Of a DNA stretch of 64,000 bases, positions 56,385 to 64,000 are shown piece by piece. The translations under genes and the position numbers were made by a program. The notes below the pieces were generated by a model, which was not told the origin of the DNA, did no database searches, and saw only the letters and a list, made by a program, of their open reading frames with translations. This DNA is from Streptomyces sp. SCSIO 75703. Its GTDB lineage: Bacteria > Actinomycetota > Actinomycetes > Streptomycetales > Streptomycetaceae. The stretch covers positions 6,262,001-6,326,000 of the forward strand of contig NZ_CP144555.1 of NCBI RefSeq assembly GCF_036607905.1, in the 5' to 3' direction. Within the stretch, counting starts at the first letter, position 1; the number at the start of each line of letters is the position of its first letter.

Positions 56385-58613
56385 TCAGCCGCCCGGGGCC
56401 GGGCGCGCGGGCGCCGCGCCCGGCCGGCCGGCGTTCCCGTGCAGCCGCTCCGTGTTGAGCTGCTGGACCGCGCCGAGCGCGTCGCCGATCGTCGCGTAGT
56501 CGACGGCGACGAAGTTCACCGGCCGGCCCCGCTCCCGCTCGCACGCGCGGGCCCGCTCCAGCACCCGGTCGCGGGAGTTGACCGTGCCCGCGTCCAGCCG
56601 CCGCCCGCCGCCCGCCGTGACGAAGTGGTTCATCAGGAAGAGCCGCTTGTCCGTGCCGCCCCGGTTCGGTACGCAGCTCATCTCCGAGGGGCTGCGGAAG
56701 GCGAACGGTGTCTCCATGCCGTACCGGTAGAAGTTCCGGTACCACGGGGCGGGGCCGTCCGCCTTCTCCGCGAAGACGACCAGCCGCCGGCCGCTGTCGA
56801 TCATGTCCTTGAGCTTCGGCCACGGCTTGTCGGGGTCCGCGTCCGGCACGTAGAGCAGGTCGGCCAGCCCGGCCCGTTCGAACACGCGGCGGGTGTCCTC
56901 GCCGTCGATGCCGTCCTGCACGATCAGCGTCACGACCTCGGTCGGGTTCGCGCGCAGCCAGTCGCCCGTCTGGCGCAGCGACGCCGTCAGTTCGAGCGCC
57001 CCGGCGCCGCACACCGAGTGGCACAGCCACAGGCCCGGATGGGGCGGGTTGACCCGCTCCAGCACCCGGGTGAGCCGGTCGCGCAGCTCCGGCGAGAACT
57101 CGGAGGTGCTCAGCCGGCCGGCGACCTCCTCCGGCCGCTCCCAGCGGTGTGTGTCCAGCAGCAGGACCCGCACCCCGGCGTCGAGCTGGCCCACCATGTC
57201 CGGGTCCTGGAGGGGGCCGATGAACCGGTCCGCGGTCGTCGCCATCGCGTTGTGCGAGGCGAGCTGGGCGATCTCGTCGTACCGGGCGTCGCACAGTTCG
57301 GCGCTGCCCTGGCAGATGCGCGGCGACGGGCCGGTCAGCGCCACCGGCGCGATCATCGTGCCGAGCAGCGCGCAGGCCGAGACGGCAGCGGTCAGCAGCG
57401 GCGCGTGCCGGGGGTCGGTGAGCCGGGGCAGACTGGGCCGGGTCTGCCAGACCCAGGAGACGGTGATCAGCAGGGCGCTCGCGGCGAGCAGGATCACGGC
57501 GACGACCGTGGCCGTCGTCAGCACCCGCTGCACGGCGGCGGCCTGCACGTCGTCGAAGAGCCGGGTCGCCGCCGGCGGCCACTCGGGCGGCGGCCGGAAC
57601 GGCAGCTCGCCGAGCGCCACCCGCAGCAGCAGCACGGCCAGCCCGGTCAGCACCGCCGCCGCGGCGGGCACCCAGCCCAGCGGCATCAGCCGGCGCGCGG
57701 TCGGCGGGGGAGAGGAGAACCACAGCAGGGTCAGCGCACCGGCGCAGAGCACCGCGGCGGCCGGTTCCACCACCTCCTGGAAGAGCCGGGTCACCGCGCG
57801 GGCGTGCCGCGCCTGCTCCGCCACCTCCCGGGACGCGTCGAGGTCGACGGTGAGCACCCAGGTGCCGTCGCGCGCCTCCCGCACCAGTTCCGTCACCGCC
57901 GAGCGGACCTGGTCGGTCACCGCGGCCGGCGCGACGGCGGCCAGCGCGGCGGTCACGTTGCCCCGGTCCAGCGCCGCCTGCACGGTGGGCCGCAGCTCCG
58001 CCCGCCCGTCGCGCGGCACCAGGCGCAGCAGCGCGTCCGTCGCGGCGAGGGCCTGCTCGTGCGAGAGCGGCAGGGATGGCAGTCCCTCCAGCGGCGCCTC
58101 GCCCGCCACGACCTGTGCGGCGATCTCGGAGAGCCGCTGCACGAACGCCTGGAAGTCCGGCTCGGAGCGCTGCTGGAGCGCGGCCACCGCGTCCCCGAAG
58201 TACGCCTCGCTCAGCCGTTGCACGTTGGCGACGACGGGCCCGAGGTCGACCGTCAGCCGCAGCCGGTCGCCGTCGCCCTCCAGGTACCGGACCACCTCGG
58301 CGATCTGCCGGTCGCCCATGGCCCGCAGCGTCTCCGGCGGGATCACCACCTTGAGGTTGGAGGTGACGGTGGACTGGGGCACGGGCAGCCGGTCCAGCAG
58401 TTCCTGGGTGGCCGGCGCACCGCGCGGGTCGACCAGGACCTCGTCGTAGATCCGCTGGTAGGCGCGTTCGTCCTCCAGTACCTGTCCGTAGAAGCCGGGG
58501 TCGAGCAGGGTGCTGCGCACGACCGCGGCGGCCGCCAGCACGGTCAGGCTCAGCACCGCCACGATCCAGACGAGCACCCTGACCCGCGGCGAGCGCCGAG
58601 CCAGTCCGTCCAT
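56385..58613 (-). CDS. Membrane protein with C-terminal PI-PLC-like phosphodiesterase domain
   Basis: About 742 residues. The N-terminal helix (VLVWIVAVLSLTVLAAAAVV) is followed by about 230 residues that appear extracytoplasmic, four more hydrophobic segments between about residues 290 and 430, and then a PLC-like TIM-barrel domain from about 435. The two histidine motifs expected for PI-PLC X-type domains are visible: SHNAM near residue 452 and CHSVCGAG near 531. With the last helix just before it, the domain should lie outside the membrane. It might cleave a glycerophospho- or inositol-phospholipid, but no substrate can be named. The start at 58613 is preferred for its position before the first helix; an in-frame GTG at 58652 is possible. 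It is not obviously part of the polyketide system. Confidence 0.72.
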   Translation of the reverse strand: MDGLARRSPRVRVLVWIVAVLSLTVLAAAAVVRSTLLDPGFYGQVLEDERAYQRIYDEVLVDPRGAPATQELLDRLPVPQSTVTSNLKVVIPPETLRAMGDRQIAEVVRYLEGDGDRLRLTVDLGPVVANVQRLSEAYFGDAVAALQQRSEPDFQAFVQRLSEIAAQVVAGEAPLEGLPSLPLSHEQALAATDALLRLVPRDGRAELRPTVQAALDRGNVTAALAAVAPAAVTDQVRSAVTELVREARDGTWVLTVDLDASREVAEQARHARAVTRLFQEVVEPAAAVLCAGALTLLWFSSPPPTARRLMPLGWVPAAAAVLTGLAVLLLRVALGELPFRPPPEWPPAATRLFDDVQAAAVQRVLTTATVVAVILLAASALLITVSWVWQTRPSLPRLTDPRHAPLLTAAVSACALLGTMIAPVALTGPSPRICQGSAELCDARYDEIAQLASHNAMATTADRFIGPLQDPDMVGQLDAGVRVLLLDTHRWERPEEVAGRLSTSEFSPELRDRLTRVLERVNPPHPGLWLCHSVCGAGALELTASLRQTGDWLRANPTEVVTLIVQDGIDGEDTRRVFERAGLADLLYVPDADPDKPWPKLKDMIDSGRRLVVFAEKADGPAPWYRNFYRYGMETPFAFRSPSEMSCVPNRGGTDKRLFLMNHFVTAGGGRRLDAGTVNSRDRVLERARACERERGRPVNFVAVDYATIGDALGAVQQLNTERLHGNAGRPGAAPARPAPGG

Positions 58614-58670
58614 GAACCCATTGTCCGGCCTCGGCCGCGTTACCCCGCCCACCCCCGGACGGGCCGCCCC

Positions 58671-59714
58671 TCAGGCCCCGACGGCGGCGGCTCCCGGGCC
58701 CGGTCCGCCGGCGGCCGGCGCGGCGGTGCCCGGCTGGGGGTGGACGCAGTGCCAGCGGTGCCCCTCGACCCCTTCGGAGGCCGCCGGGAAGGCGCCCGCG
58801 CACGCGTCGTCCGCCTTCCAGCAGCGGGTGCGGAACGGGCAGCCCGACGGCGGGTGCGTGGCCGAGGGGACGGGACCGTGCAGCACGATCCGCTCCGGCC
58901 GCTCCAGCAGGCTCGGCGTCGCCGAGAGCAGCGCCTCGGTGTACGGGTGGCGGGAGTCGCCCGTGACCCGCGCGGACCGGCCCTCCTCGACCACCCGGCC
59001 CAGGTAGAGCACCGCGATCCGGTCCGCCAGGTACCGCACCGTCTGCACGTCGTGGGAGATGAAGACCATGCCCAGCCCCAGCCGCTCCCGCAGGTCCACC
59101 AGCAGGTTGAGGATCTGGGCGCGCACCGACACGTCCAGGGCGCTGGTCGGCTCGTCGGCCACGATCAGCTCCGGCTCCAGGGCGAGCGCGCGGGCGATCG
59201 CCACCCGCTGGCGCTGGCCGCCGGAGAGCCGGCCGGGCAGCGCGTCCAGGGTGTGCGCGGGCAGCCCCACGAGGCCGAGCAGGTCCCGCACCCGCCGCTC
59301 GCGTTCGGCCCGGGTGCCCCGCTCGTGCACGTCCAGCGGATCGCGCAGGATGCGGCTCACCGGCAGCCTCGGGTTCAGCGCGGTCGAGGGGTCCTGGAAG
59401 ACGACGCCGACCGCGGCCCCGAACCGGCCGCGCCGTTCGGCCGCGCTCATGGTCCACAGGTCCTGCCCCCGGAAGTGCACCCGGCCCTCGGTGGGCCGCT
59501 GGAGCCCGGTGACCACGCGGGCCAGGGTGGACTTGCCGCAGCCCGACTCCCCGACCAGGCCGAGGATCTCGCCGGGCCGGACTTCGAGGGAGGCGTCGGT
59601 CAGGGCGTGCACCGTGTCCCGGCGCAGGAGGCCGCCGCTGCGGGCCCGGTGCCGTACGTGGACGCGGTCGAGGCGGATGAGGGGGTCCATGGGCGTGTCC
59701 TTCGAGGCGGTCAT
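58671..59714 (-). CDS. Oligopeptide/dipeptide ABC importer ATPase (DppF/OppF-like)
   Basis: A 347-residue ATP-binding protein of a peptide/nickel-type importer. Walker A GESGCGKST, signature LSGGQRQRV, Walker B ELIVADEPTSALD and the H-loop FISHD are all intact. The C-terminal oligopeptide-transporter extension is present (HPYTEALLSATP, then GCPFRTRCWKA with paired cysteines that in relatives can bind an iron-sulfur cluster). The ATG at 59714 overlaps the stop of the upstream permease-ATPase fusion gene (ATGA). A second possible start is eight codons later. It would form the ATPase heterodimer with the DppD-like half of that fusion. Confidence 0.92.
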   Translation of the reverse strand: MTASKDTPMDPLIRLDRVHVRHRARSGGLLRRDTVHALTDASLEVRPGEILGLVGESGCGKSTLARVVTGLQRPTEGRVHFRGQDLWTMSAAERRGRFGAAVGVVFQDPSTALNPRLPVSRILRDPLDVHERGTRAERERRVRDLLGLVGLPAHTLDALPGRLSGGQRQRVAIARALALEPELIVADEPTSALDVSVRAQILNLLVDLRERLGLGMVFISHDVQTVRYLADRIAVLYLGRVVEEGRSARVTGDSRHPYTEALLSATPSLLERPERIVLHGPVPSATHPPSGCPFRTRCWKADDACAGAFPAASEGVEGHRWHCVHPQPGTAAPAAGGPGPGAAAVGA

Positions 59715-61678
59715 CGGGCGCCCTCCAGCGGCCGGCCGGCGGGCGCCGGGTGGTGGCAGGCGACGCGGTGGTCCGGTGAGCCCTCGCGGCCGGTGGGGGC
59801 CGGCGGGCTGGTGCGGCACCGCTCGGTGGCGGCGGAGCAGCGGGAGGCGAAGCGGCAGCCGGGGCCGAACGCCCTGGGCGCGGGCACCACGCCGCGGATC
59901 TGGTGCAGCCGGCGCGCGCCGGTCTCCAGGGAGACGACGGAACCGAGCAGCCCGCGGCTGTAGTGGTGCGCCGGGTCGGTGAGCAGCGCCCGGGTCGACC
60001 CGGCCTCGGCGACCTGTCCCGCGTACATCACCGCGACCCGGTGGGCGAGGTCGCCGACCAGGGCCAGGTCGTGGGAGACGAGGACCATGGCGAAGCCGAG
60101 TTCGTCGCGCAGCCGGACCAGCAGTTCGACGATCTGGGCCTGCACGGTGACGTCGAGGGCGGTGGTCGGCTCGTCGGCGATGAGTAGCCGGGGGCTGCGG
60201 GAGAGCGCCATCGCGATCAGCACGCGCTGGCGCTGGCCGCCGGAGAGCTCGTGGGGGTAGCTGCGCAGGGTGCGCTCGGGGGAGAGGCCGACCAGTTCGA
60301 GGAGTTCGGCCGGGGTGCGGGTGCCGCCGCGGGAGGTGAGCCGGCGGAGCTGGGTGCCGACCAGGACGGACGGGTTCAGCGACGACATGGCGTCCTGGTA
60401 GACCATGGCGATCTCCGGGCCCATGAGGGCGCGGCGCTCCTTCGGGGAGAGCCTGAGCAGGTCGCGGCCCCGGTAGAGGATCTCGCCGGTGGCCTCGGCG
60501 TTGCGGGCGAGCAGGCCCATGACGGCGAGGCTGGTGATCGACTTGCCGCAGCCGGACTCGCCCACCAGGCCGAGTGTCTCGCCCTCGCGGACGGTGAAGG
60601 AGATGCCGTCGACGACACGGGTGTCGCCGTAGCGGTCGGGGAAGCGGATCGTCAGGTCGCGGACCACGAGGAGGTCGGCGCTGTCCTCGGGCAGCGGCGG
60701 CACGGCCGGCTCCCGTACGGCGAGGCGGGCGGCGAGCGCGTCGAGCGCGGCGTCCACCTCGGCGGCCCCGGCGTCCGGCGCGGCGGCGGAGGCGTTCTCC
60801 TCGTCGGAGGCCGTGCCGCCGGAGCGGGAGGTGTCCGGGGAGGCGGCGGTGTCGGTCATGCCCTCGGAGAGGACGTTCAGCGCGAGCACCGTGAGCAGCA
60901 CGCACAGGCCGGGGAAGAGGGTCGCCCACCAGCCGCCCGACAGCAGGATCTGCCGCCCGTAGGCCAGGACGCTGCCCCAGCTCGGGTCGGGGTCCTGCAC
61001 ACCGGCGCCGATGAAGGACAGGCTCGCCTCGAAGATGATCGAGTCGGCCACCATGACGGTGGCGAACACCAGCACCGGCGCCGCGCAGTTGACGGCGACG
61101 TGCCGGGCCACGATGTGGCCGCGGCGGGCGCCGATCACCTGTTCCGCGGCGACGTAGTCCTCGCCGTACTGCTCCAGCACGTTGGCCCGCACCACGCGGG
61201 CGAGCGAGGGCGCGTAGACGACGGCGATGGTGACGATGATGACCGGGACGCTGGGTCCGAAGACGGCGACGAGGACGGCGGCCAGCGCGATCGGGGGGAA
61301 GGACATCACGACGTCGAGGGTGCGCATCACCGACTCGTCGGCGAACCGGCGGGCGGTGGCCGCGAGCGCGCCCAGCGCGGACCCGGCGACCAGCGCGAGC
61401 AGGGTGGCGCCGAGGCCGATGACGAGCGAGTAGCGCGCCCCGTGCACGACCCGCGCGAACACGTCGCGGCCGGCCCGGTCGGTGCCGAACCAGTGGTCGG
61501 CGCCCGGAGCCTGGGCCGGGACGCCGGTGGCCAGCGGGTCCTGGGTGAGCAGTGGGGCGAACACCGCGCCGAGGGCGACCAGGAGGAGGACGCCGAGGGC
61601 GATCCGGGAGGGCACGGGCAGGCGGCGCAGGCGGGTGCCCGGCGCGGTCCGCCCGGCGAGGGAGCGTGGAGCGAACAT
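59711..61678 (-). CDS. DppC-DppD fusion: importer permease joined to ATPase
   Basis: A 655-residue protein in which two normally separate subunits are joined. Residues 1-275 are a DppC-type permease: N-terminal helix, GTDRAGRDVFARVVHGARYS, about five further helices, and the EAA-loop VIGARRGHI. After a charged and Ala-rich linker (about 276-330), residues 335-655 are a DppD-type ATPase with GESGCGKS (Walker A), LSGGQRQRV, LLIADEPTTALD, VLVSHD and the C-terminal CRFASRC motif. The frame is continuous with no sign of a frameshift. ATG at 61678 shares one base with the preceding stop; a GTG one codon earlier is also possible. Fusion of these two subunits is known in some actinomycetes but uncommon. 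Confidence 0.92.
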   Translation of the reverse strand: MFAPRSLAGRTAPGTRLRRLPVPSRIALGVLLLVALGAVFAPLLTQDPLATGVPAQAPGADHWFGTDRAGRDVFARVVHGARYSLVIGLGATLLALVAGSALGALAATARRFADESVMRTLDVVMSFPPIALAAVLVAVFGPSVPVIIVTIAVVYAPSLARVVRANVLEQYGEDYVAAEQVIGARRGHIVARHVAVNCAAPVLVFATVMVADSIIFEASLSFIGAGVQDPDPSWGSVLAYGRQILLSGGWWATLFPGLCVLLTVLALNVLSEGMTDTAASPDTSRSGGTASDEENASAAAPDAGAAEVDAALDALAARLAVREPAVPPLPEDSADLLVVRDLTIRFPDRYGDTRVVDGISFTVREGETLGLVGESGCGKSITSLAVMGLLARNAEATGEILYRGRDLLRLSPKERRALMGPEIAMVYQDAMSSLNPSVLVGTQLRRLTSRGGTRTPAELLELVGLSPERTLRSYPHELSGGQRQRVLIAMALSRSPRLLIADEPTTALDVTVQAQIVELLVRLRDELGFAMVLVSHDLALVGDLAHRVAVMYAGQVAEAGSTRALLTDPAHHYSRGLLGSVVSLETGARRLHQIRGVVPAPRAFGPGCRFASRCSAATERCRTSPPAPTGREGSPDHRVACHHPAPAGRPLEGAR

Positions 61679-62628
61679 CACACCGTCCTGATGCGCGGGT
61701 TGACGAGCAGGTAGAGCAGGTCGACGACGACGTTGACCACGAGGAAGGCGACCGCGATGGTGAGCACGGTGCCCTGGACCAGACCGACGTCGCCGCCGGT
61801 GACGCCTTCGAGGATCAGCTTGCCCATGCCCGGCAGGTCGAAGATCGCCTCGATGACGACCGCGCCGCTGAGCATGTAGCCGACCTTGACGCCGAGCACG
61901 GTCAGCGGGGTGACCAGGGCGTTGCGCAGTACCGACCGGATGATCAGGAAGGGCGGGAGGCCGCTGCCGCGGGCGGTGCGCACGTAGTCGCGGTCGAGTT
62001 CGGCGACCATCGAGGTGCGGACCAGACGGGCCAGCGACGAGGCGACGGGGAGGGCGAGGGAGAGCGCGGGCAGCGTCATGCTCTCCAGCCAGCCGGAGAG
62101 GGAGTCGGCCGGATTGACGTAGCCGCCGGTCGGGAAGAGCGGCAGGTTCAGCGAGAACTGCTGGATGAGCAGGACACCGAGCCAGAAGGAGGGCAGGGCG
62201 ATGCCGGCCATCGACAGCACCCGGAAGACCTGGTCCGGCCAGCGGTCCCGGTGGACGGCGCTGGTGACGCCGAAGACGAGCGCCAGCACGACGGCGAGCG
62301 CGAGACCGAGCAGGGTCAGTTGCAGCGTGAGCGGGAAGGCGGTGGCGATCCGGTCGGTGACGGGCTGGCTGGGCGACATGGTGACGCCGAGGTCCCCGCG
62401 CAGCAGGTCGCCGAGGAAGGCGAGGTAGCGCACGGGCAGGGGGTCGTCGAGGCCGTTCGCCTCGGCGAACGCCGCGCGGGCCTCGGGGCTCGCCGACTCG
62501 CCGAGCGCGTTGTACGCGGGGTCGGTCGGCGAGAACCGGAGGACCACGAAGACCAGCAGCGCGATGCCGAGGACCATCACCGGCATCATCGCGACGCGGC
62601 GCAGCGCGAGCCGGAGGAATGCAACCAT
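61678..62628 (-). CDS. Oligopeptide/dipeptide ABC importer permease (DppB-like)
   Basis: A 316-residue permease with the DppB layout: N-terminal helix (VMVLGIALLVFVVLRFSP), a large extracytoplasmic loop with NGLDDPLPVRYLAFLGDLLRGDLG, then five helices and the cytoplasmic EAA-type loop DYVRTARGSGLP. It forms the channel with the DppC-like half of the fusion protein. ATG at 62628 has AGGA nine bases upstream. A gap of 82 bases with a GC-rich hairpin separates it from the binding-protein gene, which probably lets the binding protein be made in excess. Confidence 0.92.
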   Translation of the reverse strand: MVAFLRLALRRVAMMPVMVLGIALLVFVVLRFSPTDPAYNALGESASPEARAAFAEANGLDDPLPVRYLAFLGDLLRGDLGVTMSPSQPVTDRIATAFPLTLQLTLLGLALAVVLALVFGVTSAVHRDRWPDQVFRVLSMAGIALPSFWLGVLLIQQFSLNLPLFPTGGYVNPADSLSGWLESMTLPALSLALPVASSLARLVRTSMVAELDRDYVRTARGSGLPPFLIIRSVLRNALVTPLTVLGVKVGYMLSGAVVIEAIFDLPGMGKLILEGVTGGDVGLVQGTVLTIAVAFLVVNVVVDLLYLLVNPRIRTV

Positions 62629-62654
62629 CGTGGGGTTCCTAGTGATCGGGGTCG

Positions 62655-62671
62655 GGGGCCGCCGCGGCCCC
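62655..62671 (-). terminator. GC-rich hairpin between binding protein and permease genes
   Basis: GGGGCCG/CGGCCCC with a 3-base loop, within an 82-base gap full of G/C runs. It likely attenuates read-through or protects the 3' end of the binding-protein message. Confidence 0.4.
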
Positions 62672-62710
62672 GGGGGCGTGGCGGCGGCCCGGCGGCCGGG
62701 TGGTGCGCGG

Positions 62711-64000
62711 TCAGGCCCGGCCGACGTCGACGAAGGACAGCCCGGTGGTGGGCAGCGGCCGGAACCCGGTCAGCGTTCCCTCGCGCCACGCCGTGGGCAG
62801 CTTGCGGTGCAGCACCGGGTACAGGGCGGCCTCGTCGGCGACCAGGTCGGTCACCCGGCCCCACAGCTCCTTGCGCTTCGTCTCGTCGGGCTCGGCCGCG
62901 GCCTTGTCGAGCAGCGACTTCGTCTGCCGGTAGGCGGCGGAACCGGCCCAGCCGTAACGGTTCTCCGGCCAGAACCCGTAGTAGAACCAGCGCAGCAGCA
63001 GGTCGGCGTCGTTGCCGAACACGGACGGGTCGCCCGGCGCGGCCAGGGCGTGGAAGTCGCCCTTGTCGATCTTGGCGTACTGCGCGGCGGACTGCTGGAT
63101 GTCGAGCTTGGCCTCGACGCCGACGGCCGCCCAGCTCTCCTTGATCAGCGGCGCGATGTCCTTGACCCAGCCGTTGTCGGTGAGCATGAGTGTGAAGGAG
63201 AGCCGGTCCGCGCCCGCCTCGGCGAGCAGCTTGCGCGCCCTGGCCGGGTCGTGGGTGTAGACGGTGGCGGCCTGGTGGTGGTCGGGGTGGGTGGCCGGCA
63301 CGTATCCGGTGGCCGCCTCGGCGTTGCCGAGCAGCGCCGTGGAGATGATCTTCTCGGTGTCGAGGGCGTAGTGCAGGGCCTGCCGCACCCGCTTGTCCCG
63401 GAACCGCGCGTCGGCGCAGTTGAACATCAGGAAGAGCAGTCCGAACGACTGGACGGACTCGACCTTGTCCTTGCCGGTGAAGCCCTTGACGTCGATGTAG
63501 GGCACGTCCTCGATGGCCTGCACCCGGCCGGACTTGAGCGCGCTGACGCGTGCCGAGGGGTCGGAGATCAGGCGCCAGACCATCCGCTTGGCCTTGGCGG
63601 GGTGCGGGCCGTTGTACTTGTCGTACGCCTCCATGACGATCTTGTCCTCGCGGACCGCCGAGACGAACCGGTAGGGGCCCGAGCCGACCGGACGGGAGTC
63701 GAAGGACTTGGCGTCCGCGCCGGCGATCTTCTTCGGCACGATCCGGACCACCGAGACGCGCGACGGGAAGAGCGCGAAGGCGTACTTCAGCTTGAACTCG
63801 ACCGTCGAGGCGTCGACGGCGGTGACCTGGTCGACGAACGGCACGAACTGCGCCATCAGCGAGGCGTTCTTCTCGTCCAGGACGCGCTCGAAGCTGAACA
63901 CCACGTCGTCCGCGGTGACCGGAGAGCCGTCGTGGAAGGTCGCGCCCGGGCGCAGGGTGGCCCGGTAGGTGGTCGCGTTGATCTTCTTGGGCATCTCGGT
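62711..64000 (-). CDS. Family 5 solute-binding protein of the peptide-type ABC importer (N-terminus outside window)
   Basis: The visible 429 residues belong to the SBP family 5 (peptide/nickel-binding) fold. They include the family pattern LRPGATFHDGSPVTADDVVFSFERV, the ligand-domain hinge region RFRDKRVRQALHYALDTEKI and the C-terminal LYPVLHRKLPTAW. The frame runs off the window end, so the signal peptide and lipobox cannot be seen; the family is normally a lipoprotein in Gram-positive bacteria. It delivers the substrate to the permease genes downstream. Similar proteins bind peptides, sugars or metals, so the substrate is open. Confidence 0.9.
   Translation of the reverse strand, partial: TEMPKKINATTYRATLRPGATFHDGSPVTADDVVFSFERVLDEKNASLMAQFVPFVDQVTAVDASTVEFKLKYAFALFPSRVSVVRIVPKKIAGADAKSFDSRPVGSGPYRFVSAVREDKIVMEAYDKYNGPHPAKAKRMVWRLISDPSARVSALKSGRVQAIEDVPYIDVKGFTGKDKVESVQSFGLLFLMFNCADARFRDKRVRQALHYALDTEKIISTALLGNAEAATGYVPATHPDHHQAATVYTHDPARARKLLAEAGADRLSFTLMLTDNGWVKDIAPLIKESWAAVGVEAKLDIQQSAAQYAKIDKGDFHALAAPGDPSVFGNDADLLLRWFYYGFWPENRYGWAGSAAYRQTKSLLDKAAAEPDETKRKELWGRVTDLVADEAALYPVLHRKLPTAWREGTLTGFRPLPTTGLSFVDVGRA

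Overview
The window is very GC-rich, with short or overlapping intergenic spaces, ATGA/GTGA coupling, GTG and TTG starts and a TTA codon at a likely control point. All of this fits a Streptomyces or close actinomycete chromosome. The centre, about 3.7-56.4 kb, is a trans-acyltransferase (trans-AT) type I polyketide biosynthetic cluster that I cannot match to a known product. Its flanks are ordinary chromosomal or transport genes.

Left flank (1-3.7 kb): the 3' end of an apolipoprotein N-acyltransferase gene (lnt), a Nudix hydrolase, and a two-gene operon of a 14-helix MFS exporter and a TetR-family regulator. A tandem pair of imperfect palindromes overlaps the exporter's probable promoter. A stretch of about 480 bp without a supported gene follows, with a candidate promoter and a long leader for the polyketide operon.

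Polyketide core (4.2-52.1 kb): four coupled genes. The first encodes a fused acyl hydrolase, malonyl-type acyltransferase and PfaD-type enoyl reductase, all acting in trans. The next three encode giant PKS proteins of about 6522, 4475 and 3870 residues. Together they hold ten ketosynthases and no working cis-AT. My reading is: KS1-(AT relic)-KR-ACP; KS2-DH-KR-ACP; KS3-(ACP-like)-DH-KR-MT-ACP-ER; KS4-DH // ACP; KS5-DH-KR-ACP; KS6-(ACP-like)-ACP; KS7-DH-KR-MT-ACP // KS8-DH-KR-ACP; KS9-(ACP-like)-ACP; KS10-ACP-TE-MT. Odd points are three ACP-like insertions lacking the phosphopantetheine serine, one module split between two proteins, a methyltransferase after the thioesterase, and three bare KS-ACP modules, two of them consecutive at the end.

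Support genes (52.2-56.4 kb): a three-gene ABC-2 exporter, then an acyl-CoA carboxylase carboxyltransferase subunit with a small epsilon subunit. The carboxyltransferase carries the residue linked to acetyl-CoA use, so this pair probably supplies malonyl-CoA, the only extender expected for a trans-AT line. The biotin carboxylase subunit, a phosphopantetheinyl transferase, a starter-unit enzyme and tailoring oxygenases are not in this window.

Right flank (56.4-64 kb, minus strand): a membrane protein with a PI-PLC-like domain, then an oligopeptide/dipeptide-type ABC importer. The importer has a binding protein (cut by the window end), a DppB-like permease, an unusual DppC-DppD permease-ATPase fusion and a DppF-like ATPase.
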